Assembly: GCA_028671895.1 (NCBI GenBank)
Contig: CM053809.1
Coordinates: 417,501 to 481,500 of the forward strand
Direction: 5' to 3'
Source of the DNA: Oenanthe sinensis
Taxonomy: Eukaryota; Streptophyta; Magnoliopsida; Apiales; Apiaceae
DNA: 64,000 bases
The position numbers and the translations under genes are program-made. The notes under the pieces were generated by a model. That model did no database searches, was not told the origin of the DNA, and saw only the letters and a list, made by a program, of their open reading frames with translations. Position 1 is the first letter of the stretch. Each line of letters opens with the position of its first letter. Shown here piece after piece: positions 46,861 to 60,400 of this stretch.

Positions 46861-47935
46861 CTTATGCATGATAGATCATGAACACCTCTATGAGACAATT
46901 CTCCACTTGATAGTTATTAAGTTCATTATGATGAATTAGGTGATGAGAATATAAATGAATTGACGAATTTCACTTGCAGGTACATAAGGCAATATTTAGA
47001 ATGCAGGGTGAAAGTAAGGGAGAGAAACACATGAGGGAGAGACACACTTGAGTGAGAAATAGGGATAGAAACTGTGAAACACTTCAAAGTACTCGACACT
47101 TAAGTGTAAACACCAAAAGAACATGGTAGAAGTGAGGAAACCATAGACCAAACACTTACGCTTGCTACATGCTACTTCTGAAAGAAAAGCTATTATATTT
47201 TCCCAATCAATGACAGACGAGAACCTTCTTTGTAAGACAAGCCAAGAGAAATTTATGGTCCAGTAAAGGATTCCTCAACTAAGGGAGAGAATTTAGTATA
47301 CAAGAAAAAGGAGAAAGTCTTATCTTCGTATCCTTAGGGGATCAGTTAATATCCTTAGGGGGAGAATTTAGACACGGAAAAGAAGAAAATCTTATCTTCT
47401 GATCTTTATGGAAAACAAAAGAATATGGGAGAATCAATAAACTGTATATAAATTGTATCCTATACTTGAAAGGAGTTTTCAGTAGAGGATTCATCATCCA
47501 AGTGGGATATACAGAAACGAGTTGGCACTTACATTGTTCATTTAAAGGAAGAAGAAGAAGAAGAATCACATTCTCAGGGGAGAACATTACTTGAGCTATG
47601 TTCTATGTTTAGTAGAAGACGTTCCCAGAAATTTTGATTCTTATGAATCTTTGTTCATGGTAAGTTCTTTAAGTTCAAACTATGAAGGATTTTGAAGCAT
47701 AGAGAGCTCAAACAGAGAGAAATGAAGATGATACTACATGAATATCAATTCAGTGCTAGAGGAACAAATATCTTTCATTTCAGTTACTCAAGAAATCTAG
47801 AAATGCAGAATCTGATCCAGAAAAATCAGTAGCATTATTTACAAGTCCCGGACCATTATTTTTTTCTAGTTGTTATTTGAGTTATCCTCTCTAAGAGATT
47901 TGTTAGCTAAGTTTAACAATCAAATAGGGGGAGAT
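46861..47935 (+). mobile_element. Element E: 3' remnant of a SIRE-type element
   Basis: Noncoding purine-rich sequence ending in AGGGGGAGATTG at the start of the LTR at 47936, which is the polypurine tract of an element upstream of that LTR. It contains extra internal tracts (CTTAGGGGGAGAATTTAG near 47355, TCAGGGGAGAAC near 47574) and an imperfect tandem duplication (about 47281-47345 and 47346-47410, AGAATTTAG to TCTTATCTTC). Multiple polypurine tracts before the 3' LTR are known from Sireviruses. The rest of E is missing. Confidence 0.55.
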
Positions 47936-48863
47936 TGTTGGTGAGATTATGAAGCTGTGTGAATAGTAATCATTATAACTCAACACTAGAACATGATAAG
48001 TAAATAATACTACGCCTACACGGAAATCAATACATTAGAAGAATTTTTGAAGTCTACTACAGGTCGTTGAATGAATTTAATTAATATGTTCAAGCGTCAG
48101 TGAATAATAATGTGTAAAGATTTTCAGGGTTTCAGAAGTGTTGAAGATTCAGTATAAAAGTGCCACTAGAAGATTTCAGTGTATTAGCATTAATTGAAGA
48201 TATGCAGTGTTTGAAGCATAGGAATCTAGAAGAATTGAAGATAAGGTAAAGACAAAGGTTAAAGAAAGTTGTAATCTTGAATTTATACTCACTAAAAGAA
48301 GTTTGTGTATATGTTCAAGCGTCAGTGAAGAACAAAGAATGAAGTATTCAAGATTGTGGCAGTAATGATATTAGATATGAAGAACTGAAGATGCCAGAGT
48401 TTATCAGACAGAGTTATCTGACGTCATCAGAGTTTACTCAATCATAGTTTGTTAACCGATAGAGTCTATGCTGGTTAGAGTTTGATTCGACAAATCAAGA
48501 GATGATTGGAGATAAAGAAGGGAGTGTTCGAGTGAAAGTCTATTGCCTTTATGGAAGCTATCTTTAAGGAGGATAATGATGAAAATCGTATATTTGTATT
48601 TATTGATCATTATTTTTGCAATAATTAGATAGGTAGATGTGTACTATATAAACATATGATTAGGTTTACATTGATGTATCATTAAATTCATATTATTATC
48701 ATAACCTAGTAGCTCTTAAGAACATCTGGTTTCTTGAGAGATTTTTGTATTAAGTTTGTCAAAGTTAATACAAACAATTCATCTTTTACATAGTTCTAAA
48801 TTCGATTTTTTGGTACTATTATATTCAACCGCCCTTCTATAATAGTTCATTATCTGGGTAACA
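47936..48863 (+). repeat. LTR shared by E and B (928 bp)
   Basis: It starts TGTTGGTGAG after a polypurine tract and ends CTGGGTAACA before a primer-binding site, so it is at once 3' LTR for E and 5' LTR for B. TATA box CTATATAAAC at 48644-48653. CAGAGTTT and related motifs cluster at 48390-48490. Confidence 0.85.
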
Positions 48864-48865
48864 AT

Positions 48866-48877
48866 TGGTATCAAAGC
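48866..48877 (+). promoter_or_regulatory. Primer-binding site of element B
   Basis: TGGTATCAAAGC begins two bases after the LTR end. It is one base from the usual TGGTATCAGAGC complementary to the 3' end of initiator Met-tRNA. Confidence 0.85.
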
Positions 48878-48913
48878 GGGTGGTTTGTTTTAACCTTAAA
48901 GATCTGAAAAACA

Positions 48914-51070
48914 ATGTCAGGAAACAAGTATGAAAGCATAAGGATTCCAATCTTGAAAAAGGATGAATACCCTACATGGAGGGTAAAGATGTTGATGTTC
49001 TTGGAAGCCATGGATCCTGACTATCTAGACATGATCAATGAAGGTCAATATTTTTCAACAAAGTTAGTTCCATCAACTGTAGTGGAAGGAAGACAAGTTC
49101 TTGAACAATACACTCTAAAGGACAAGAAAAAGTGGACTAATGAAGAGAAACATGAAGTTCTCAAAGATGCAAAGGTTAGAAACATCTTGCATAACAGTCT
49201 TAACTCTATAATGTCAAACAGGGTAATTGCTTGCAAGACTGCTAAAGAAATTTGGGATGCACTAGAGATTCAAAGTCAAGGAACTAGAGAGATAAAAAAG
49301 AAGAGGAGATCTGTTCTTATTCAAGAATATGAATACTTTGAGGCTAAACAAAATTGGTCTTTTACTGATACTTATGACAAATTCCTCACTCTGTTGAATT
49401 ATTTAGCTTTGGTTGACAAGGTGTATGATAATGAGGATTCAAACACCAAATTTCTAAGGGATCTTCCTAAAGAATGGAATTTACACACATCCTTGATAAG
49501 AGACAGGGTTGATCTGGAAGACATGTCCCTAGATGAAGTGTATGGAAGGCTGAAGACTCATGACTTGGAGTTACAACAAAGGAAGAATAGAAAGAGTGTC
49601 AAGGCAAAGTCTGTTCCCTTGAATGCTGAGATTAAGATTGAAGAACCAAGAGAAATGGTCTTCAAAGTCTCAACAAGAAAAGGAAAAGATGTGATGGTTA
49701 AGGAGAGCAGTGAATCAGAGTCTGAGGCAGACTCTGATGCAAACTCTGATGAATCCACAGACTCTTACAAGATGGAGATGGTTTCCATGATCGTCAAAGG
49801 CTTCAAAAAGATGAAGTACATGAAGTCCAGAAAGTAAGGAAACTTCCAAAAGAAGTCTAGAGAGTTTGAGAATAAAGACAGATTCAGGAAGAGAGAAAAT
49901 AGAGATGGGAAGTCAAAAACAGTTGACAAGTCAAAGGTAAAGTGTTACAAGTGCAACAAGATGGGGCACTTTGCTACTGAGTGCATAAGCAAGGAATCTG
50001 GGAAAACACTCATAACCTCCAAGAAAGATTGGATGGATTCCTCAGACTCTAAAGAAGAAACAAGCTATGCTCTAATGGCAAACACTGATGCTCCCATCTC
50101 AAACTCTAACAAGGTACCATAATCTATCTTCAATATAGATACTGGAATTATTTATGAGTTAAAGTTTTTCCTTCGAACCTTTCATGTTATTTTTAAAACA
50201 CAGTCTCTTAAAAATGAAATATTAAACTCTGAAATTCAAACTTTGTCTGCTAAGAATGATTTTCTTAAATCTAAACTTGTACACATGTTTAGCACTAAGA
50301 AAGACTGTGAGAATGCTATTCACATGCAAACTCAGCTAGAAATACATGTCGCTTATTTAAAAGCTGAGTTAGCCAATGAAAAGGAGACATTCAGAGTTTG
50401 GACAAACTCTAGCAAGAAAGTCCAAGAAATTCTTTCTGACAAGAATTGGACATCTGCTCTAGGTTATGAATCTAACAAGGAGAAAAATACTAAGAATGAT
50501 AAGACACCCACATGAATAAAAGAAAAATTGAGTAAACCTGTTAACTTTGTTAGAGCCAGTAATGAAAATGAAACTTATGATAAATGCTCTAATACTCACA
50601 AAGGTAAAAAGAATAGTGTGTCTGAGAGTAAATCAATCAATGTTGGGTTACTCTCTCAGAAGTAACTTAAGGAAAATTTGAAATTTGTCACTAATAAAAA
50701 CAAACCTAAGAGAGTTAAGAGGAATAGAAATGGGAAAGTAGGAATTTCTAAGGAGAATGATTATAAGAATATTCATGATGCTCCTAGAAAAACCTATTTC
50801 ACATGTGGAAATTCTAATCATCTTGTTATTGACTATAGGAAGAATAAAAAGAAGGAACCTGAAAGACCTAGATTAGGAGATATGAAACAAACTAGATATA
50901 GACCACAAAATCCTTATTTTCACTATGGTAGTTTATGGCATTCCATTTATACATGTAAAGAATATTACAGTTTATATTTTAACTACTATGAACTTTTGCC
51001 TCATTTAAATAAAATTCCTGTTTCTTCTAATTATGTTTCTAAACAAAAGTATGTTGTAAAAGCTGATTGA
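48914..51070 (+). pseudogene. gag of element B
   Basis: The frame opens at 48914, 36 bases after the primer-binding site. The first 300 residues are a copia Gag (UBN2/Retrotran_gag type: WRVKMLMFLE, KEIWDALE, then FLRDLPKEW). A TAA at 49835-49837 breaks the frame. After it a clean zinc knuckle CYKCNKMGHFATEC lies at 49943-49984. More stops follow at about 50120, 50513 and 50662. Later pieces show a coiled-coil-like part (50243-50515) and two worn knuckles (around 50810 and 50930) that have lost cysteines. Gag would package the RNA; this copy cannot make it whole. SIRE-type Gags are long in the same way. Confidence 0.88.
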
Positions 51071-51224
51071 AGAAGAACAAACTCTGAAAATGCAAACTCT
51101 ATTAACTTAAACTCTGATAAATTTTCTTCTGCTGCAAAAGTTAACAATTTTAAAAGGAAAGGATCCAAACTTGTTTGGGTCCTCAAAGCCTCTAATTAAG
51201 TTGCATATGTGATTACAGGGAAAT

Positions 51225-54120
51225 ATGAAAAACATCTTAGTAATTGATAGTGGATGTTCTGCACACATGACTGGAAACAAATCCTCGCTTTTAGAGTTTG
51301 AGGAGAAGGCTAGCCTAATAATATCTTATGGAAATTGCAACATAGGAAGAACACTAGGATATGGCAATATTGTGATTGGAAATGTCATCATTGAAAATGT
51401 AGCTCTGGTTGAAGGACTCAAGCACAATCTCTTGAGTGTGAGTCAAATGACAGACATAGGTTATTCTGTGGTGTTTCATAAAACACATTGTGAAGTCAAA
51501 AGTAAAAAGGCTGACAAAGTGGTTCTAATTGGTCACAAATATAACAATCTATTTGAAGGAAGCCTGGAGGTAAACTATGATGGTCCATTAACTTGCTTAC
51601 TTCGAAAAACATCATCTTTGGAAAATTGGAATTGTCACAAAAAACTTTGTCACTAGAACTTTGGAAATATAAATGAGTGGGTGAAGAAGGATCTAGTGAG
51701 AGGTCTTCCAAAAGTTCAATTTCATCCTGATAGACTCTATGATTCTTGTCAAAAGGCAAAATAAAAGAAGATATCTTTCAAGAGCAAGACTGAAAATTCT
51801 ATTGAAGAACCTTTTCATCTATTGCATCTTTATCTGTTTGGCCCTGTCAACATAATGTCTATTGGAAAGAAGAAATATATTCCGGTGATAGTAGATGACT
51901 ACACAAGATTTACCTGGGTGTACTTCTTATACAAAAAGGATGAAACAGTTGAGATCACATTTTTTTGTCATAAAGCCATGATTGAGAATGGATCACCACT
52001 CAAGGTAAAGATTCTAATGAGTGACAATGGAACAGAGTTTAAGAACTCTGCAATGAAGGAATTCTGTTCAATCAAATGAATCACTTAGAAATTATCAGCA
52101 CCTGGTACACCTCAACAAAATGGTATAGTTGAGAGAAAGAACAAAACTCTCATTGAAGCTGCTAGAACAATGTTGGAAGGAGCAAAACTTCCTACTTACT
52201 TCAGGGCAGAAGCTGTGAATGCTGCATGCATCACTCAGAATTGTACCTTGAAAAATAATCATGGAGTGACTCCATATGAAATGATGAAAGGAAGGAAGCC
52301 AAATGTGAAATACTTTCACATATTTGGAAGCAAGTTTTCATTCTTAAAACACATCCTGAGTAGTTGAAAAAGTTTGAACTCAAAACAGATGAAGGTATTT
52401 TTGTTGGTTATTCAACAACCTCCAAAACTTCTTCGAAGGCATTCAAAGTGTTTAATCTGAGAATCAAGGTAGTCATGGAATCTATACATGTCTCTTTTGA
52501 TTAAACAAAGATAACATGATTACATGATGAAGAAGTTCAGGAATTTCTGAGTTTTGAAAATGAACTACTTAAAGGTCAACAAGACACAAACTCTGATGAT
52601 TCAAACTCTAACTCTCCAAACTCTGATGAAAATGACATAGTAATAGAAGATTATGCACATGTTGAGGGGGAACAACATCAATCTTTTACTAAAAATACAG
52701 AACCAACATCAATCATTGAAATATCAGAGTATGACCAATCCTTGACAGAGACAAACTCTGAAGGGTCAAACCCTGATCAATCAAACTCTAAGGTTAGCAC
52801 AACTTCAGGGGGAGCAATAGCATTCACTGAAGAATCATACTATGATGGCACAGATCACGGGGAAGCATCTAGCTCGAGAAATCTTCCTCATCCAAGGTAA
52901 TGGTGATCTAGAAAGTGGAGTGCAGACAAGGAAAGCTACTCAGAATAAATGTTTCTATCATAGTTTTCTTTCTCAAACAGAGGCAAAGAAAGTTGAAGAT
53001 GCTCTGAAGGATGCAGACTGAGTTACTGCAATGCAGGAAGAATTGAATGAGTTTGAAAGAAATGAAATTTGGACTCTTGTTCCAAGACCAAAGAACAGAT
53101 TAATTGTTGGCACAAAATGGGTGTTTAGAAACAATACAGACTTTGATGGAATCATAACAAGGAATAAACCAAGACTAGTTGGCAAAGGCTACTCTCAACA
53201 GGAAGGTATTGACTATGATGAAACCTTTGCACCTGTGGCTAGACTTGAAGCAATTAGAATCTTTTTTATTTATGCTGCATACAAGAAGTTCAAAGTATAC
53301 CAGATGGATGTTAAAAGTGCATTTCTAAATGGTGAGTTTGAGGATGAGGTATATATTGAATAACCTCCTGGCTTTGTGAATCCCAAATATCCAAATGATG
53401 TCTACAGGTTGGATAAAGCTTTATATAGACTCAAGCAAGCTCCTAGAGTCTGGTATAAAACACTGGCTCAATTTTTACTTGAAAGTGGTTTCACAAGAGG
53501 TACAATAGATAAAACCTTGTTTTATAGAAATCAGGGCCAAAACTTATTATTGGTTCAAATATATGTTGATGATATTATATTTGGATCTACTAATGAGAAA
53601 CACTGTGAAAGATTTTCAAAGCTAATGCAGTATAGGTATCAAATGAGTATGATGGGAGAGATGAATTATTTCTTGGGCTTGCAAGTGAAACAGACTGATG
53701 AAGGCATTTTCATAAGTCAGTCAAAATATATAAGAAATTTATTCACAAAGTTTCAAATGCAAGACTCTGCATCTAATACAACTCTTATGGCTACTACAAC
53801 CAAGCTGGATCAAGATACTGGTGAGCCTGTAGAGATAACAACATACAGAGGTATGATTGAATCACTTCTTTATTTGACTGCTAGTAGACCAGATATCATG
53901 TTTGCAACCTGCCTATGTGCTAGATTTCAGGCCAATCCAAGGGAACCATATCTATTTGCTGTTAAGAGGATCTTTAGATATCTCAAAGGAACTATTAATC
54001 TTGGTTTATGGTATCCTAGAGAGTCTGATTTTAAACTTATAGGCTATTCAAATGCTGATTTTGCAGGATTCAAAATAGACAGGAAAAACACAAGTAAAAG
54101 TTGTCAATTTCTAGGTGGAA
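51225..54120 (+). pseudogene. pol of element B: protease, integrase, RT, start of RNase H
   Basis: One frame with several stops. Protease: DSGCSAHMTGN at 51246. Pre-integrase zinc region: LCH at 51654 is followed by a stop, and one Cys of the later C-x-x-C pair is Tyr (LYDSC). Integrase core: the first catalytic Asp is replaced (LYLFGPVNI, where the family has DLFGPVN), while MSDNGTEF and PQQNGIVERKN keep the second Asp and the Glu. RT: QMDVKSAFLNGE, then YVDD at 53562-53573. RNase H begins and is cut after CQFLGG by the insertion at 54121. The frame differs from that of gag. Dead copy. Confidence 0.9.
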
Positions 54121-56554
54121 TGTAATAACCTGAAATTTTAATACTATAAAAAAGTTTCCGGTGAATAGTGACTAGTATTTTCTATAAAATTCGAAACTTA
54201 AAATTTTGATGTCGCACTATTATTATATAGAGTAAATAAAGGTATGTAAATCACATTAGTTTTTCAAAACTCCCAATTCTTCTATTTAATTTGGAATTTT
54301 TGAGTTATTAGAGTATACATTAATTCTAACGGTTTTCGGAGACTCGAAACCTAAGTATTAAATATACTACATATTAAATATAAAATTTATGATGACATTA
54401 ATCTAACAAAATAAATTTCGAAACGGAGAAGTGAATAGTGTTTCTACGGGAAAATAGTTTCGTACATTCTCGAAACAATTAAAGAGTATTAATTTAATCA
54501 TTTTAAAATATATTAGAATCATAAAATGAGATTTTAAGTTTTTAAAACTTAGGTGGGATGAAAGAAAAGAGAACGAGAACGAGAGATTAAATCGTTGTCG
54601 GGAAACTGTGCGGTTAATACAAAAACCTTTTTAAACAACAAGTCTTCCACCACACACCACACAAAATTCACTTTTTGCTTTTCATTTTTTCATCTTGAAG
54701 AGGATCAGCCGAAGCTCCATTGTGGGGGGGGGGGGAGAAAATCATTTTTCTAGATCATTTCTTGCTTGATTTAAGAGTTTAATATCTTAAAACGAAGGTA
54801 TTATCATAACATTTCTTGTCTTTGATTCTTACACACACCCATTCACTTAATCTTTAGCTATGATTCAAAGAAGATGAGAATGAATAGAATTTTTAAAAAT
54901 GAAAATTTTTATTTCTTGATTCTAGCCATGTTATGGTGTAGTGGATGATTGTTATAGTGTATACATGTTATGGGTAGTATGAAATAAGCTTGATGAGTCC
55001 TAGAAACACATAATTTAATCCATTGATTCTAGAGTTCATTTTTCATACTTATATTATTTTGGGAGCTTGAGATTATGTAATATTGTAGTATAAAGTTGGT
55101 TGAGTTGTTGTGTTGCTTGGTTGAGTGAATTGTAGTAGTTAGAAATGGAAAATGTTGTAAACACAAACGTCATAATGCCCAAATTCTCACTACTTCTAAC
55201 TGATCAGGGGACCCGAAAGGTTTATCGCACTTTTCTTGATCTGTTATTGTTATGGTTGTGTAGAGGATGGTCTCTAGATCATTTGAGTGCTAATTTTACG
55301 TCATTCGCAGTTATGAGTCAAAATTTATGACCGATTTACTAAAGGTATCGCGTAACTTAGAAACCGTGTTAATAATCAAATTTGAGACTAAAATTGAAGT
55401 GGCTAGGTTGCTTAATTTCATGTGAAACTTTTACCTAAGATACTAGAGATGGTAAAGAAGACCTCAGAGAAAGATTTGAGTCAAACGGATTAAAACACAA
55501 TTTACTAAAAATGTTAGAAATTGGGTATTTAAATTGAGAATTACTAAAACATGGTTAAGTGTAATGTCACTACAAAACATAGAGGTAAGTGGAACTTTGA
55601 GACTTAATTTATATATGAGTTATTTATGAAAGTTGTTAAGGGATAACATGAGAACGTGACGAGCTAAAGACATAGTTGATATCTTACAATTATGAGGTAC
55701 TTATGAAGTCACGGAACTGAGCACAAGTCAATAAAGAGTATAAAATTCTAAGTACTAATTTGAGATTTTGTGCTTAATTCTTAGAGTATCGTCGAGGAAT
55801 GGAAACCAACCAACCCAGTAAGAATCCCATACAAGTTTTTGAACCTTTTTACCTTTTGATGATTATTGTTCAAAAAGAGGTTCTGCTGTGTTATGAATTT
55901 ATTTTCTTACAAACATACATATATGTCTGTGCTGTTTACTATACATTACTTGTGATTATTTATCAACACTGAATCTTATAAAGTTAGAGTGTGTGAGTGT
56001 GTATAAATTGCAGGTTATTATTGTTAAACTATTATAATATTTTAAATTATTGTTGGGCTATAGTAGCTCACTCTTGCATTGTTTTAAATTTCCAAACACA
56101 ACAGATAGGTGTGATGACTCGCACATTTCGGACTGCCCGCCAAAGCACAAGGGCAAGGGACCCCAATGAGAGAGGGATGTCTAGTATTTCAGAGTTAGAC
56201 ATGATCAGCTTGATAGGATTTCAGCTTTTGATTGTCTGAATTATTTATAAGTACCACCTATGTTAGGACTTGTAAATTAAGTGAATTTTGAGCTTCCAAT
56301 ACAATTTCAAGTAGAAACTGCTATAGGGGCATAAACTGATGTGTGATATTTTGGGAATGTAAATAACTAGTACTTATCAACTGTTAAATTATATGTTCCA
56401 TTTTCTGAGACTATGGCTCGAGTAAGTGTTGTGTTTAAAGGGGTCACTATAGTTGATAACTTTATTGTGGATTAGAGATATATGTGATTATAAATAGGGA
56501 TTGGACTGTGACGACCTAGATCTCCGACCCCGGGTCTGGGGGTGTCACATGGAA
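54116..56554. mobile_element. Solo LTR, 2429 bp, with perfect 5-bp TSD
   Basis: TGGAA at 54116-54120 and 56550-56554 flanks a unit 54121-56549 that starts TGTAATAACC and ends GGTGTCACA: TG...CA ends with a 5-bp duplication. There is no PBS, PPT, second LTR copy or protein domain, so it is a solo LTR left by recombination. The size, about 2.4 kb, and ends of the TGTAAxAxCC type recall long-LTR Ty3/gypsy chromoviruses (Tekay/Del), which is a guess. The small frames inside (55145-55330, 55997-56239) are not supported as genes. Confidence 0.88.
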
Positions 56555-56955
56555 GAATTGTCTCATGGTTTAGCAAGAAGCAGAAATCAATCTCATCATC
56601 TACAGCAGAGGCAAAATATATAGTTGCAGGAAGCTGTTGTGCTCAGATCTTATGGATGAGAAATCAGTTGTTAGACTATGGGTTGAACTTCATAAAAATT
56701 CATATTTATTGTGATAATCAAAGTGCTATTGCAATGATAGGAAATCTAGTTCAACATTCTCTGAAAAAACATATGAGCATCAGATACCATTTCATAAGGG
56801 AACATGTTATGGAAGAGACCATTGAAATGAATTTTTTTCCAACAGATCAACAGTTAGCAGACATATTTACAAAGCCTCTGTGTGAAGTAACTTTTACAAG
56901 ATTGGTTTTTGAATTGGGAATGGTGACAAGTGGTTCAAATCCAAACAACAAGTAG
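56550..56955 (+). pseudogene. RNase H end of element B pol
   Basis: It continues the pol reading after the solo LTR in another frame: RIVSWFSKKQKSISSSTAEA, then YCDNQSAIAM, and the terminal QLADIFTKPLCE. It matches the uninterrupted RNase H of element A (about 1750-2139) and ends with TAG at 56953-56955. Confidence 0.9.
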
Positions 56956-57486
56956 CAAGCATTATCATTATTTAATCTTCTGGAAGTGTCTAAGAATTTG
57001 CAAACTCTAGTGTCCTCAAATATCAGTATTTATGGTAAACTTTGTCAGAGAATGCAGTAAAATCTGATCCATGAAGATTCTAATCTCTAATCTCAGTCTA
57101 CAAGACAAACTCTGAATTATTGTTATTTATTTTACAAATAAACAATTATTATTGATTATTTTATATATGACATCATATTTAATTCTATGACGTCATATTT
57201 GTTAATATCTGATTGGAGTAACAATGACTGCGCATGTTTGTCACGAAAAATGTTTCATCTTTATACACAGATACACACATATATGCTGTATTTTGAGAAT
57301 TGCACTACTCATTACTCATCCTATCAGATTATGCCATGTGTCCCACTAAGGGTTAAAAGTTAATTTAGAAGGAAGGGTTAATTCATTCGTATTCTTACTT
57401 TAAATTATCATCTGCATCTTAATCTTTCTATCTCTCTCTCATATTCTCAAAACCCTAATCTTTCACACATTCATACTACTGCATCA
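56956..57486 (+). other. Spacer and leader before ORF3 of element B
   Basis: Noncoding. AAACTCTAG/AAACTCTGA motifs occur at 57000-57120, a TATA-like CTTTATACACAG near 57258 and a pyrimidine-rich leader at 57415-57470, just before the ATG at 57487. Confidence 0.6.
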
Positions 57487-60400
57487 ATGACATCTAAGGG
57501 TATTTCTTTCAAGAACTATATCTTTGTTACAACTAATTTCTCTGTTATTCTCGATAAATCAGATGCACCAGGAGATTTCTATGTTCTCTAGGATTTTCTT
57601 ACCAACAATAGTATTGGGTATGCTCTACAAGCACCCACTGAGATCTCCACACAAACTCTGGTGCAGATATGGTCCACAGCCAAGTTCAACAATGCAATTG
57701 ATGAACATGAGCCTATCATCTCCTTCAAATGCAATGGTGACCACTTCATCACTCCTGAGGTAGTGAGACAAGCCCTTCATCTTTCTGAAGTGGCTGTTTA
57801 TGATGATTTAGTGGAAGACTCATTAATGAGGGAGTTCTTTCAAGAGATTGGCTACACTAGGAGCCGAACAAAATTGGAGAGTCTGACTAGGTCATATGTG
57901 AGAAAGGAGTGGAGCTTCTTCTTCGATTGTATCACCTGGGCCTTCACTCCAAAATGTACCAATTTTGATCCTATTCCCAAACTCTCTCAGCAAATTGGAT
58001 ATTTTTTGACCCATAATCTCAATTTTAATTTTCCTTGTCTGTTAATTAGGAAAATAGCTATTAAAATTAGTGATGATGAGCATACTGTATATTATGGTAG
58101 ATTCTTACAATTAATCTTTAGTCATTTGTTACCAAATGTTAGTTTTGTTGATGATCAGGCTTTGCCTACTTTTAAAATGAACAAAAGATTTTTTGTTGAC
58201 TTGACAGGGAAGGATGTCAAGAAAAAAAAGATGGCATCTTGCCAAGGTTGTTTTATCCCACACGGGTCAGGCTTCTTCTTAATCAGAGAATGCCTGCTGT
58301 GTATGGGAGGGAATTTCTTTCTATGACTATGAATTAGAATTTAGCTCAATCCCCCTTTGATTCTAACCCAAGTCACCCACTAAACACTGATACACAAACT
58401 CTACCAACCTCTATTGTCTCCTAAAAGACTTGGGTTGTAAAACACACCTTTCAGGCACAGGGCTTAGGCCTAAAAAAAAGGGCAAATCAGTGTCACAGTC
58501 TCCTTCCAGAAAAAGGAAATTAATTGATGAGCAAACAGACTCTGATGATAGTGATGAAGGTTTGGTATTTCCAATGAAGAAATATGTTCAACCAGTCTCT
58601 GATGTTACTCTTGCTTTTTACATGGAGCCATTTCATGTTAATCTTGTCTCAGAGCCTGCAAAGAAGATGATAAGACTGGTTAAGGCAAAAATCTCAGAAT
58701 ATTTTTCTCCAATTAAAGCCTTAGACTATGATCCACTAAACTCTGATGCTGTTATGAAGTCTGATGACTTTGTATTGCCTGACCAAATAAACAGTAACAT
58801 CGGTGGAATTGAGGTAAATGGTAATGATGAAAATGCCACCCGAGTAGAAAATGATGAATTGGCTGAAATGGATGGTAAACCACTTAATGTTAATCCTTCT
58901 ACTAGTCCTGTAATCACCTTGGAGGGTACTTCGAATGAGCTACCAAGTAAAGATAAAAAGGGAATAAGGGCTGATAATGAAATTGTTGATGAGAAATGCT
59001 GGGATAAAATGATAATGACAATCCTAGTATTCAAGCTGATCTAGAATCTTCTCCTATTCTAGTCACAATATCTGATTCTCCTGTCAAGTCTTCTCAACCT
59101 ATAATCAAGGAGATCTCATATGAAGGAGCTAGAGAGTTAGCTGAGGAAGTCAAAAGAGAGATGGCTGCTCAAAAGTCTCAACAGTCTCCAATAACTGGAA
59201 CTGCCAAGCTTTTCTCTAGAAGGAAAAAGAAGAAGGTCTCCTTTGGCCTAGACACACAAGAACCTACTTCTCAATATGAAGTAGCAGTCTCTGACAGGCC
59301 ATACACAAGAACCTGTTGATCAAAGTTCAATATAAGCCACTGTACCGGCAAATGAAGCCAATATGGATTAGGGGTACAACATATAAGAACCTTTAACTCA
59401 AAGGGTTGAAGAAGTTTTTCAGGCCCCAGCCACCCAAGAACCATCCAATCAATTTTTGAATGCAGACATTCAAGCACTGACTACAGATCCTACTATTGCT
59501 GATGCTAAAGGCCAAACTCTGGAAGAGTCTAGTACACAAGAACCTTCACCTCAAAGTGGTGAAGCAGCTATTGAACAGACTCTGGTCCCATAAGAACCAA
59601 TCACCACCAATGTGATTGCAGACCCAACTAAGGAACATAAGCTAAACTCTGAATTACATGCTGCAAATGCTGAGAAATCAAGCTCTGATGTTAATGCTTT
59701 GGCATTATCAGATACAACACTGGTTCTGGCAAAATTAGAGTTAGATATGAAACAAATGTTAGTTACTTCTAGTGAGCAAATTCTAACATTCAAAAGTCAT
59801 GAGATGTGAGATGTGAGAAGTAATGAGATTACTTTAAAAGAAAAGAGTGTCTTAGGGTGTTCTAGTCTTTGTGCAAATACATAGAGTATAAATGAAACAT
59901 GCTATGCTCAACCTGTCTCTCAAACTCTAGACTCTGAGGTGCCAATGCCTGATGATGTTGCAGATGGAGAAGCTGCAAACTCTGAGGATTCCACTCCTGT
60001 CTTTGAGGATGAAGAAGTCACTGATCTTTCTATTCCTTACGCTCAGAGATACAGCTCCAAAAGATGGCCTCTAGATGTTTTTGATGCTCATGAAAGATTA
60101 AGGATGAAATATCTTGATTAGTGTGTTGTTGCGAAGTGGAAGGGTGAAATTGAACCTGCCCTTATTGCAGAAGGTGTAAGGAGGAGTAATATTAGGTGTG
60201 AGCCATCTGGTGCAGATATTTTGAAATCTAAAAGGCAATCCATCTGGGACATGACCTGGAAAGATGAAGGCATTTCTTGGCCACATGTTAATGATCTGAT
60301 CCACAAAGCAGAATCTACAGTTAACTCTGATGAAATGAAGACTGTTCTCAAGGAAACTACTATGTTGACTAAGGGTCTTCACAGTGACATTCATAATCTT

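Noticed and set aside
54121..56549. Host gene or intron inside pol of element B
   Set aside because: TG...CA ends with an exact 5-bp target duplication and no coding domain show a solo LTR.
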